From NCBI GenBank assembly GCA_030754475.1, contig JASMAE010000200.1:1-13057 (forward strand): DNA of 13,057 nt. Reading direction: 5' to 3'. The notes beneath the pieces were generated by a model that ran no database searches, had not been told where the DNA came from, and saw nothing but the letters and a program-made list of their open reading frames with translations. Source of the stretch: Rhodospirillales bacterium. GTDB lineage: Bacteria; Pseudomonadota; Alphaproteobacteria; Rhodospirillales; JASLLV01. The position numbers and the translations under genes are program-made. Shown here one piece after another: positions 7,184 to 13,057 of this stretch; positions within the stretch are counted from its first letter, which is position 1, and each line of letters opens with the position of its first letter.

Positions 7184-8122
7184 ATGGCCGAGTTGCGAGG
7201 AAGCTACACGGTGACGTACACGCCGTTCACCGAAGGCGGCGCGGGAATCGACTTCGCCGCGCTCGATAAATTCATCGACTGGCAGATCGAGGAAGGCAGC
7301 CACGGGCTCATCGCGCTCGGGTCCATCGGCCAGTTCCTCGCCATCGACGACGACGAGCGGACCGCGATCGTCGAGACCTACGTCAAGAAATGCAAGGGCC
7401 GGGTGCCGGTGCTGGTGGGCACCATGAACGCCCGCACCGAGAACGCGGTGCGCTACAGCAAGGAAGCCGAAGCGCTGGGCGCCCAGGGCGTGATGATCAC
7501 GCCGCCTTACTACTACACCCCCACCGAGGACGAGATCTTCGAATACTACCACCAGATCTCGGAGGCGATCTCGATCCCGATCATGCTCTACAACAACCCG
7601 ATCACCACCAACGTCGACATGTCGGCGGCCTTCGTCGCTAGGCTCACCAAGGCCTTCGAGAACATCCGCTACATCAAGGAGGCGAGCGGGACCGCGGACC
7701 GCTGCTACGAAATCGCGCAGCTGACCGACGGCGTCATGAACTGCTTCGCCGGCGGCCGGACGTACGAGTGCATGTTGTTTGGCGCGGAGGGCTACGTGTC
7801 TCCGCCCGGCAACTGGGCGCCCAAGCAGTCGGCGATCATGATGGACAGCTTCGCCGCCGGCGACCGCGCCACCGCCAAGTGGCTTTCCGACAAGTTCACG
7901 GCGATCGGCAAGGTCAGCGGCGCAGGCCACCCCACTTACGGTCACTCGTGCTATGGGCGCGAGCTGATCAAATGGTCGGGCCACGATTTGGGCGATCCGC
8001 GCTCGCCGCTAGGACCGTTCTCGGCGCTCGGCAAGGAGGGCACGGACCGCATGGCCCAGGTGCGCCCGCTCTACGACGAGATCCGCGCCTTCGACCTCGC
8101 CAAGAAGGCGGCGGCCCAATAA
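7184..8122 (+). CDS. DapA/NAL-superfamily class I lyase or dehydratase
   Basis: A 312-residue (beta/alpha)8-barrel protein of the dihydrodipicolinate synthase/N-acetylneuraminate lyase superfamily. These enzymes bind a 2-keto acid as a Schiff base. The Schiff-base lysine is K165 in YIKEASG, the catalytic tyrosine is Y136 in IMLYNNP, and the N-terminal TYTPF block and GYVSPPGN (203-210) are in place. The carboxylate-binding loop, usually GTTGE or GSTGE, reads GSIGQ (46-50), which argues against a housekeeping DapA. Next to a sugar-acid dehydratase the likely job is cleavage or dehydration of a 2-keto-3-deoxyaldonate, as for the L-2-keto-3-deoxyarabonate dehydratase of Azospirillum. This assignment comes from context. 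AAAAAGGGG (7167-7175) lies 8 nt before the ATG. The gene stands alone on the plus strand and ends before a strong terminator. Confidence 0.87.
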   Translation: MAELRGSYTVTYTPFTEGGAGIDFAALDKFIDWQIEEGSHGLIALGSIGQFLAIDDDERTAIVETYVKKCKGRVPVLVGTMNARTENAVRYSKEAEALGAQGVMITPPYYYTPTEDEIFEYYHQISEAISIPIMLYNNPITTNVDMSAAFVARLTKAFENIRYIKEASGTADRCYEIAQLTDGVMNCFAGGRTYECMLFGAEGYVSPPGNWAPKQSAIMMDSFAAGDRATAKWLSDKFTAIGKVSGAGHPTYGHSCYGRELIKWSGHDLGDPRSPLGPFSALGKEGTDRMAQVRPLYDEIRAFDLAKKAAAQ

Positions 8123-8143
8123 AGAGGGTCGCGAACGCGTCTC

Positions 8144-8158
8144 GCAGCGGCGCGCTGC
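8144..8158. other. Small perfect hairpin after the DapA-like gene
   Basis: GCAGCG-GCG-CGCTGC forms a 6-bp stem with a 3-nt loop 22 nt after the stop codon. It lacks a T-run, so it is not a terminator by itself. It could protect the mRNA 3' end or be chance in GC-rich DNA. Confidence 0.35.
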
Positions 8159-8190
8159 AATTGTCTTCGCGCCTTGAGCGGTGATTTCGA

Positions 8191-8227
8191 AACCGTCGCG
8201 CCTCGACCGGGCGCGGCGGTTCTTTTT
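8191..8227 (+). terminator. Intrinsic terminator of the DapA-like gene
   Basis: The arm AACCGTCGCGCC (8191-8202) pairs with GGCGCGGCGGTT (8210-8221) to give a 12-bp stem with a single U-G wobble. A 7-nt loop separates the arms, and C plus five T residues (8223-8227) follow. This is a textbook rho-independent terminator about 70 nt after the stop of the rightward gene. It faces the convergent SDR gene. Read from the other strand the T-run is poor, so it should work mainly rightward. Confidence 0.75.
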
Positions 8228-8246
8228 CGATCCCGCCAATGAGTCC

Positions 8247-8277
8247 GTGGATGCCCGGATCAAGTCCGGGCATGACG
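8247..8277. repeat. Palindromic alphaproteobacterial intergenic repeat
   Basis: A perfect 9-bp inverted repeat, ATGCCCGGA (8251-8259) and TCCGGGCAT (8265-8273), surrounds the loop TCAAG. The flanks (CGTGG before, GACGA after) fit the REP-like element common between genes of Rhizobiales and Rhodospirillales, whose spurious translation is read as MPGLDPGIHG. It sits between the 3' ends of two convergent genes, the usual place for such elements, and could also end transcription of the leftward SDR gene. Recognition is from memory; copy number in this genome is unknown. Confidence 0.6.
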
Positions 8278-8316
8278 ACTGGATGACGAGCCGAAATTTG
8301 TTGTCCGCCTACTCCC

Positions 8317-9114
8317 CTACTCCCACGCCCCCATCACGATCTGGGCGTGGTCGACCACGGCGCCGGTCATGATCCCTGAATCGGGTCCCAGCAGAAAAAG
8401 CGTGGCCCGCGCCACGTCTTCCACGCTCAGCAGCCGCCCGAAGGGTTGCTTGGCTTCGGCCTCGGCGAGCCATCCCTCGGGGTAGCCCATGCCGGCGCGC
8501 GCCTTGCGCTCGTTCGGCGTGTTGGTCCAGCCGATGTTGAGCTGGTTGACGCGGATGCGGTCGAAGCGCACCGAAAACGCCACGTTCTTGCTCAGCGTCG
8601 CGAGCGCCCCCTTGGAGGTGCAGTAGGCGGTGATGAAGGGCTGGCCGCCGTAGCCCGAAAGGGTTCCGATGTTGACGATGGCGCCTTCGACACCGTCGCG
8701 GCGCATGATGCGGATCGCGTCCTGCATGAGCAGGAACGGCGCCCGGGTGTTGACCGCGAACATCCGGTCCCACAGCTCGGGCGTGGTCGATTCGAGCGTG
8801 CCCCGGTCGGTCATGCCCGCCGCGTTCACCAACCCGTCGATGCGCCCGAAGCGCTGATCGCACGCCGCGATCACCGCGCGGCAATCCTCGACGCGGCCCA
8901 AGTCGGCGCGCACGAACTCGCAAGGCGTTCCTTCGGCTTCGATCGCCGATTTGGTGGCGGCGCCGCCCTCGGCGTTGCGCCCGCAAGTCACGATGCCGCC
9001 AGCGCGTTTTCGCGCCAGGGCGAGCGCGATCGTCGCCCCGATCCCCTGAGTTCCCCCGGTCACCACGTAGATGCGACCCGGGAAGCCGTCGTCGCCATCG
9101 TCGCCATCGCTCAT
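8317..9114 (-). CDS. SDR-family oxidoreductase with altered active-site signature
   Basis: A 265-residue short-chain dehydrogenase-like protein. The coenzyme loop is TGGTQGIG (19-26), the NNAG motif is NAAG (97-100), the active-site Asn is N122 (FAVNTRA), and YCTSK gives Tyr164 and Lys168. The residue 13 before the tyrosine, normally Ser, is Thr151 (NIGTLSG). The usual PG motif after the sixth strand is replaced by NIGWTNT. The frame is open 19 codons further upstream to 9171. An ideal AGGAGG (9124-9129) 9 nt before the ATG at 9114 decides the start, and the protein then begins with the acidic stretch MSDGDDGDDG. It is a single-gene unit, divergent from the next SDR and convergent with the DapA-like gene. 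It may serve the same pathway, but the substrate is unknown. Confidence 0.85.
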   Translation of the reverse strand: MSDGDDGDDGFPGRIYVVTGGTQGIGATIALALARKRAGGIVTCGRNAEGGAATKSAIEAEGTPCEFVRADLGRVEDCRAVIAACDQRFGRIDGLVNAAGMTDRGTLESTTPELWDRMFAVNTRAPFLLMQDAIRIMRRDGVEGAIVNIGTLSGYGGQPFITAYCTSKGALATLSKNVAFSVRFDRIRVNQLNIGWTNTPNERKARAGMGYPEGWLAEAEAKQPFGRLLSVEDVARATLFLLGPDSGIMTGAVVDHAQIVMGAWE

Positions 9115-9152
9115 GATGTCCGTCCTCCTTGGAGCGGATCGCGCTTGGTTGG

Positions 9153-9167
9153 AACCGCGATGCGGTT
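9153..9167. promoter_or_regulatory. Perfect inverted repeat in the divergent SDR/SDR control region
   Basis: AACCGC-GAT-GCGGTT is a perfect 6-bp inverted repeat lying 39 bp before the leftward SDR start. It overlaps a second palindrome, GGTT-GG-AACC (9147-9156). The geometry suits a dimeric repressor or activator site in the 219-bp gap between divergent genes. I found no convincing -35/-10 pair for either gene. The best rightward candidate (TTGCGC 9233, TATCAA 9256) is poor. Confidence 0.3.
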
Positions 9168-9333
9168 GCAATCAAACGGCGGCCATCCGCTCGACCACAA
9201 TAGTGCCGACCGGATCGCGCCCGCCCGCCGCCTTGCGCGCACGCTTGAGACGCCGTATCAACGCAGGCTAGCGGCCGTGGCGCGCGCGGCGGTCCGCTCC
9301 CAGCAACCACGAATCAGGGGGGAATCGCAAGAC

Positions 9334-10101
9334 ATGGGTGATCTCGACGGAAAAATCGTTCTTGTGACCGGCGCGTCCGGCGACATCGGCACCGCCATGG
9401 TCGAAAGCTGCGGAGAGGCGGGGGCGCATGTGATCGCCCAGTACGGCCGCAGCCGCGAGACCGCGGAAAAGCTCGCCGATTCTGTCGGCCAAGACCGTTG
9501 CCACCTGCTCCAGGCCGACTTTCACTCCACCGACGAGGTACTCCGGCTGTGGCGCGAAGCCCTCGCCTGGAAGGGCCACATCGACGTGGTGATGAACAAC
9601 GCCGGCATCCAGCTTTGGGGTCCCATCGACGGCGACTTCGAGACCTGGACCGCGGTCTGGGAGGAGACGCTGCAGGTGAATCTGCTTTCCATGGCCAACA
9701 TGTGCCGCGAGGCGGTGGCGCATTTCCGCACCCGCGGCGGCGGTATCCTCATCAACACATCGAGCCAAGTGGCGCACCGCGGCCATTCGCACCCCGCCGG
9801 CATCCAGTACGCCGCCTCCAAGGGCGCCATCAAGGCCATGTCGCAGAGCATCGCCCGCGGGTTTGCGCGCGACGGCGTGCTCGTCTACATCCTGGCTCCC
9901 GGCGTCACCCAGGGCAAGATGTCCGAGGACTTCGCCAAGAACCTGCCGGGCGGGCGCGACACGGTTTCGGCGGGTGTCCTCATGGACGAATGGGCGGACC
10001 CCAAGAACATCGGCGACATCGCCGCGTTCCTCGCCACCGGCAAGGCGAAGCATGCCACCGGCACGACCATCGACATCACCGGCGCGTCGTACGTCCGCTG
10101 A
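9334..10101 (+). CDS. SDR-family NAD(P)-dependent oxidoreductase
   Basis: A 255-residue classical SDR. It carries TGASGDIG (12-19), NNAG (88-91), active-site Asn116 (LQVNLLS), and Ser144 (NTSS), Tyr159 and Lys163 (YAASK). The gap between Ser and Tyr is 15 residues rather than the usual 13, because of a His-rich insertion (HRGHSH). The C-terminus GTTIDITGASYVR is typical. The reading frame is open far upstream to 8446, but that part is the reverse shadow of the preceding SDR gene. AGGGGGGAA (9316-9324) 9 nt before the ATG at 9334 fixes the start. It is the first gene of the rightward operon, and the CMD-like gene starts 20 nt after its stop. Substrate unknown. Confidence 0.88.
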   Translation: MGDLDGKIVLVTGASGDIGTAMVESCGEAGAHVIAQYGRSRETAEKLADSVGQDRCHLLQADFHSTDEVLRLWREALAWKGHIDVVMNNAGIQLWGPIDGDFETWTAVWEETLQVNLLSMANMCREAVAHFRTRGGGILINTSSQVAHRGHSHPAGIQYAASKGAIKAMSQSIARGFARDGVLVYILAPGVTQGKMSEDFAKNLPGGRDTVSAGVLMDEWADPKNIGDIAAFLATGKAKHATGTTIDITGASYVR

Positions 10102-10121
10102 ACCCGAGTTGAGGAGGACCC

Positions 10122-10709
10122 ATGTCCAGGATCACGCCACGCCGCCGCGAGGACCTGCCCGAGTTCGATGACCTCTGGAAGCGCTTCGAGGAAAACACCG
10201 GCTACGTGCCGAACAGCCTTTTGACGCTGGCGCACCGCCCCGACATCCTGCGGGCGATGTCCGAGTTCTCGAAGGCGGTCAACGCGCCGGGCGAGGTGGC
10301 GCCCGAGCTCAAGCGCCTGATGGCCCACGTGCTGAGCCGCACCGCCGGCTGCCAGTACTGCGCCGCCCACACGGCGCACGCGGCCCGCGAATGGGGGATG
10401 GCCGACGCCAAGATCGAGGCCGCCTTCGAGTACGAGACCAATCCCTTGTTCTCGGAAGCCGAGCGCGCTTTGTTGCGCTTCGCCCAGGGCGCGGCCTCGG
10501 TGCCCAACGCCGTCACCGACGCCGATTTCGAAAGCCTCCGCGAGCACTTCAGCGAGGTGGCCATCGTCGAGATCGTCGCGATGATCGCGTGGTTCGGCTT
10601 TTGGAACCGCTGGAACGACACCATGGCGACCGAGCTCGAGCCCGACCCGCGCGCGTTCGCCGACACCCACCTCGCGCCATCGGGCTGGACCGTGGGCAAG
10701 CACGCCTGA
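10122..10709 (+). CDS. Carboxymuconolactone decarboxylase / AhpD-like family protein
   Basis: A 195-residue all-helical protein of the CMD/AhpD superfamily. The core is PELKRLMAHVLSRTAGCQYCAAHTAHAA, with E62, the CxxC pair C77/C80, and His residues at 83 and 86. In AhpD-type members a Glu, two Cys and a His make a peroxidase or disulfide-reductase centre, and the CxxC here points to redox chemistry rather than true lactone decarboxylation. A GAGGAGG Shine-Dalgarno (10111-10117) is 4 nt before the ATG. It lies between an SDR and an FAD oxidoreductase with gaps of only 20 and 29 nt, so all three are probably one mRNA. One possibility is that it handles the H2O2 made by the oxidase downstream. 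That is inference. Confidence 0.85.
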   Translation: MSRITPRRREDLPEFDDLWKRFEENTGYVPNSLLTLAHRPDILRAMSEFSKAVNAPGEVAPELKRLMAHVLSRTAGCQYCAAHTAHAAREWGMADAKIEAAFEYETNPLFSEAERALLRFAQGAASVPNAVTDADFESLREHFSEVAIVEIVAMIAWFGFWNRWNDTMATELEPDPRAFADTHLAPSGWTVGKHA

Positions 10710-10738
10710 GCCCCGGCGCAAGCACCGGCGAAGGCGGC

Positions 10739-11938
10739 ATGGAGCCCTTTAGCGACGTCGAAACCGACGTGCTCGTGGTCGGCGGGGGGCTGTTGGGTTG
10801 CGCCGCCGCTTATTACCTCGCGCGCGCCGGCGCGGACGTCGTCCTGATCGAGCGCGACGAGCTCAACACCCAGGCGTCCGGCACCAACGCCGGCAACCTG
10901 CATTCCCAGATTCCGCATGCGTTCTTCACCGGCGAGGAAGAGGAGTACGGCGACGGCCACGCGGATATGCGTGAAGAAATGGGACGCATGCGCCCCCTGC
11001 TGGTAGCGGCGATCGAGGAGTGGAAGGAGCTCGGCCGGAACATGGCCAGCGAGTTCGGCATCGACCTCGAGGTCGTGATTACCGGCGGGCTCATGATCGC
11101 CGAGACCGACGCCCAGATGCGCGTGCTGGAAGAAAAGGTCGCGTTCGAGCGCAAGTTCGGCCTCGAGGCCGAAATCATCACAGGCAGCGAGCTGCGCGAA
11201 CGCGCGCCCTACATCGCCGAGCGCATGATCGGCGCCGAGTATTGCCCGAGCGAAGGCAAGGCGAACCCGCTCGCGGCCACGCCGGCCCTGGCCCGGGGCG
11301 CCGAGGCCGCGGGCGCGCGCATCTTTCGCCAGACCGCGCTCGCGGGTCTCGAGGCCGGCCCACAAGGCTTCGAGGCGACGACGTCGCGGGGCCGGATCAA
11401 GGCGGCCAAGGTTTTCGCCGCGGCCGGGGGGTGGATCGGCGAGGTCGCGGCAATGATCGGTGTCGATGTGCCTACCCGGCGCGATCCCATCCAGATCATC
11501 GTCACCGAACCGGCCGGGCCGGGCGTCGATCACCTGGTCTATTTCGTAGGCCACCGGTTGACGATGAAGCAGAGCGAGGCGGGAAACTTCGTGATCGGCG
11601 GCGCCTGGCCGGCGAAATGGCACGACGTGACGGGGCTGCCGGTGAATTTGCGCTCCCACATCGAGTACAGCGCCTGGGTGGCGAGGCGGGTGGTGCCGGA
11701 GTTGGGCCGCCTTCGCATCATTCGCACCTGGGCCGCCGGCTCGCCCGCCACCGTCCGCGGCATCCCGGTGCTGGGCGAAGCGGCGTCGGTGCCAGGGTTC
11801 TTCGTCGGGATGTTCCCCTATCTCGGGTTCACGGCCGGCCCCTTCTTCGGTCGCATGGCCGCGGACATGATTCGCGGCAACGCGCCGGCCTGCGATCCGT
11901 CGCCCTTTGCGCTGGCCCGCCACGGCGGCGCAAATTGA
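10739..11938 (+). CDS. DAO-family FAD-dependent oxidoreductase
   Basis: A 399-residue flavoprotein of the D-amino acid/sarcosine/glycine oxidase (DAO) fold. The N-terminal Rossmann motif DVLVVGGGLLGCAAAYYLA has GGGLLG at 15-20, with E38 (LIERDE) for the FAD ribose. ASGTNAGNLHSQ corresponds to the usual ASG.N.G FAD-binding block. A substrate-domain segment (TMKQSEAGNFVIGGAWP) and the C-terminal FAD block (GMFPYLGFTAGPFFGRMAAD) follow. No signal peptide is seen. Such enzymes oxidise a C-N bond of an amino or imino acid and often release H2O2. The exact substrate is not readable. The ATG at 10739, 29 nt after the CMD stop and preceded by AAGG, begins MEPFSDVETDVLVVGGG, the normal distance to the dinucleotide motif. 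The long open frame upstream is shadow of the CMD gene. L-pipecolate oxidase (AmaA) is also a DAO protein, so a link to the ALDH7 gene is conceivable but unproven. Confidence 0.87.
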   Translation: MEPFSDVETDVLVVGGGLLGCAAAYYLARAGADVVLIERDELNTQASGTNAGNLHSQIPHAFFTGEEEEYGDGHADMREEMGRMRPLLVAAIEEWKELGRNMASEFGIDLEVVITGGLMIAETDAQMRVLEEKVAFERKFGLEAEIITGSELRERAPYIAERMIGAEYCPSEGKANPLAATPALARGAEAAGARIFRQTALAGLEAGPQGFEATTSRGRIKAAKVFAAAGGWIGEVAAMIGVDVPTRRDPIQIIVTEPAGPGVDHLVYFVGHRLTMKQSEAGNFVIGGAWPAKWHDVTGLPVNLRSHIEYSAWVARRVVPELGRLRIIRTWAAGSPATVRGIPVLGEAASVPGFFVGMFPYLGFTAGPFFGRMAADMIRGNAPACDPSPFALARHGGAN

Positions 11939-11959
11939 CATCGCGCATCGGCGCTCCTA

Positions 11960-11996
11960 CGGTCGCACAAGCCTTCAGGCCGGAACGCCAATCCAA
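11960..11996. repeat. Possible dispersed intergenic repeat before the small-paralogue array
   Basis: The gap between the FAD oxidoreductase and the first small paralogue contains CGGTCGCACAAGCCTTCAGG followed by CCGGAACGCCAATCCAAA, with a tiny palindrome GCCT-TC-AGGC (11971-11980). I recall closely similar intergenic segments, whose spurious translations read VAQAFRPxR or LKACATV, in many environmental genomes. This is recognition from memory only. The segment ends at the next ATG and leaves it without a Shine-Dalgarno. Confidence 0.35.
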
Positions 11997-12464
11997 ATGA
12001 ACCTCGCCCAGCACCTCGAAAAGGCCGCCCGCTACGAGGCGCTCATGGCGCGGCTCGATGTGGTGCGCGACTTCGAGCTCTGGATCTGGGTGGCGATGAG
12101 CTCCGGCACCAACGTCCTCAACGCCGCGCTTCACGCGGCCGGCATCACCAGCGACCGCGCGTGCTATCCGGTGCGCCCCAACCGCTACATGGTTCCCGGC
12201 GCCAACCCCGGTACCTGGACCCAAGAGGAAGGGCCGCTCGGCGACGTTTTGCACGTCGACGTGCCGGCCATCGAGGCGGCCTTGCCGCCGGCGCTGGAGC
12301 GCGCCTGCGAAGCGCTGCGCGTGATCGACGATGCGCGCGACCCGTGCGTTCGCGGCCCGCGCGAGATCACGCCCGAATTGGCGGAAGCGTGCGCGGCCGC
12401 GTACCGCGACTGCGTCAAGGCGACGAAACCGATCCTCGAAGGGCGTTTGGGAGGCGCGCGATGA
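11997..12464 (+). CDS. Small helical protein of unknown function, paralogue A
   Basis: A 155-residue protein that I do not recognise. It is rich in helix formers, with no signal peptide, no clear membrane span, and no known catalytic motif. The N-terminal half carries H6-x-E-K-A-x-R-Y-E and N42-AALHAAG, both shared with the two genes that follow. After CYPVRPNRYMVPG comes a loop (NPGTWTQEEGPLG) and then a second helical region with IDDARDPCVRG. The start at 11997 is chosen because MNLAQHLEKAARYEAL aligns without gaps with the start of the third paralogue, although no good Shine-Dalgarno is present. It begins 58 bp after the oxidoreductase stop and its TGA overlaps the next ATG (ATGA). The helix pattern recalls HEPN-like four-helix bundles, but the R-x4-6-H nuclease motif is not evident. 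That similarity is speculative. Confidence 0.75.
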   Translation: MNLAQHLEKAARYEALMARLDVVRDFELWIWVAMSSGTNVLNAALHAAGITSDRACYPVRPNRYMVPGANPGTWTQEEGPLGDVLHVDVPAIEAALPPALERACEALRVIDDARDPCVRGPREITPELAEACAAAYRDCVKATKPILEGRLGGAR

Positions 12465-12883
12465 CGCCTGAGCGGCACCACGAAAAGGCGGAGCGGTTCG
12501 AGCGCTCCTTGGCGCTTTGCGGCGACGCCGACCACGAGGCCCGAATCGAAGGCGCGATGCTGGCCGCCAGCCATTGGATCAACTTCGCACTCCACGCCCT
12601 CGCACTGGCGCCGCCGGAAAAGGACTTCCAACACCCCTATTTCCTGACCGACGACGAACGCAGCACTTACGACCAAGCCCTCGGGCCCGAGCTGCTTCGC
12701 GCCTACGACGAGATCGAGGACTTGCGCCCCTTTTACGTACGCGGCGCGGATGCGGACGGCGCGACGGCGGGACGACGCGCGATCGCGCTCCTCGGCCTCA
12801 TCCGCGACGGCGCACTCGCCAAGTCCACCGGCGCACGACCACCAGCGATTGAGTCGCGCCCGCGCACGCCCGCACGTCCGTGA
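12461..12883 (+). CDS. Small helical protein of unknown function, paralogue B
   Basis: A 140-residue protein, diverged from its neighbours but clearly of the same family. MTPERHHEKAERFERS keeps H6-x-E8-K9-A10-x-R12-[YF]-E14 in identical register with paralogue A, and INFALHALAL matches LNAALHAAGI. In the C-terminal half IEDLRPFYVRG aligns with IDDARDPCVRG of A. The middle segment is shorter and lacks the CYPV block. The ATG overlaps the previous stop by 4 nt, and its own TGA overlaps the next GTG by 4 nt, so the three are probably translationally coupled. The C-terminus (ARPPAIESRPRTPARP) is an unstructured proline/arginine tail. The longer open frame upstream is shadow of paralogue A. Function unknown; a shared complex of A, B and C is possible. 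Confidence 0.75.
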   Translation: MTPERHHEKAERFERSLALCGDADHEARIEGAMLAASHWINFALHALALAPPEKDFQHPYFLTDDERSTYDQALGPELLRAYDEIEDLRPFYVRGADADGATAGRRAIALLGLIRDGALAKSTGARPPAIESRPRTPARP

Positions 12884-13057
12884 ATATCACCGTTCATCTC
12901 GAAAAGGCGGCCCGTTACGAGGCCCTGGTGCCCGCGCTGGATCGCGACGAGGACTACGAGCTTTGGCACTGGTGCATGGTCTCGGCCGCGGTCAACGCGC
13001 TGAACGCGGCGCTGCACGCGGCCGGCGTCACCGACGGACGCGACTGCTATCCGGTGC
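12880..13057 (+). CDS. Small helical protein of unknown function, paralogue C, 3'-truncated by window end
   Basis: A GTG at 12880 in a GTGA overlap with the previous stop opens a frame that runs off the window after 59 codons. By hand count 37 of those 59 residues are identical to paralogue A with no gaps, including HLEKAARYEAL (from residue 6), ELW, LNAALHAAG and CYPV. The match begins at residue 1, which supports both the GTG here and the ATG of paralogue A. The coding frame is too short to stand out by length, but the paralogy makes it secure. Whether more copies follow cannot be seen. Confidence 0.8.
   Translation, partial: MNITVHLEKAARYEALVPALDRDEDYELWHWCMVSAAVNALNAALHAAGVTDGRDCYPV

Noticed and set aside
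7968..8273. Minus-strand frame starting MPGLDPGIHG
   Set aside because: This is the familiar spurious translation of the palindromic intergenic repeat and it runs into the DapA-like gene antisense.
8446..9333. Long open frame continuing upstream of the SDR at 9334, which could be read as a 551-residue fusion
   Set aside because: It is the reverse-strand shadow of the SDR at 8317-9114, has Arg/His/Ala-rich shadow composition, and a good Shine-Dalgarno precedes the ATG at 9334.
10202..11941. 579-codon minus-strand frame opposite the CMD and DAO genes
   Set aside because: It spans two well-supported plus-strand genes and their gap, has shadow composition, and no Shine-Dalgarno or domain.
11997..13057. 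Assignment of the small paralogues as HEPN toxins or nuclease subunits
   Set aside because: The helix pattern is suggestive, but the R-x4-6-H catalytic motif is not evident at the expected place and no nucleotidyltransferase partner adjoins, so no toxin function is claimed.

Overview
The window is GC-rich DNA from an alphaproteobacterium. The class call rests mainly on the first gene, a truncated TrcR/DUF1013 protein, a family known from Alphaproteobacteria. It is supported by a palindromic intergenic repeat around 8251-8273 of a type common in that class. I see no rRNA, tRNA, CRISPR array, transposase or phage gene, and no plasmid origin. The longest stretch without a gene is about 220 bp.

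Layout. (1) 3-716 (+): the 3' end of trcR, with an unusual Pro/Ala/acidic tail. (2) 729-6981 (-): a catabolic cluster read leftward as SDR dehydrogenase, IlvD/Edd-type sugar-acid dehydratase, PrpE-type acyl-CoA synthetase and ALDH7-type aldehyde dehydrogenase. The SDR and the dehydratase each have a plausible promoter. (3) 7184-8122 (+): a divergent DapA-superfamily lyase/dehydratase, which shares a 202-bp control region with the SDR and ends at a strong intrinsic terminator (8191-8227). (4) 8317-9114 (-): a second SDR, convergent with the lyase gene. (5) 9334 to the window end (+): an apparent operon of a third SDR, a carboxymuconolactone-decarboxylase/AhpD-like protein, a DAO-type FAD oxidoreductase, and then at least three small paralogous proteins of unknown function. 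These three genes are joined by 4-nt stop/start overlaps, and the third runs off the window.

How the genes may work together (inference). Blocks 2 and 3 hold most of a non-phosphorylative sugar-acid route: SDR (aldose or polyol oxidation), dehydratase (aldonate to 2-keto-3-deoxyaldonate), DapA-type enzyme (retro-aldol cleavage or dehydration), ALDH (aldehyde to acid) and acyl-CoA synthetase (acid to acyl-CoA). No lactonase, transporter or transcriptional regulator of this pathway is visible. Block 5 looks like a second redox pathway with unknown substrate. Its tandem array of small helical proteins is the most likely undescribed element in the window.
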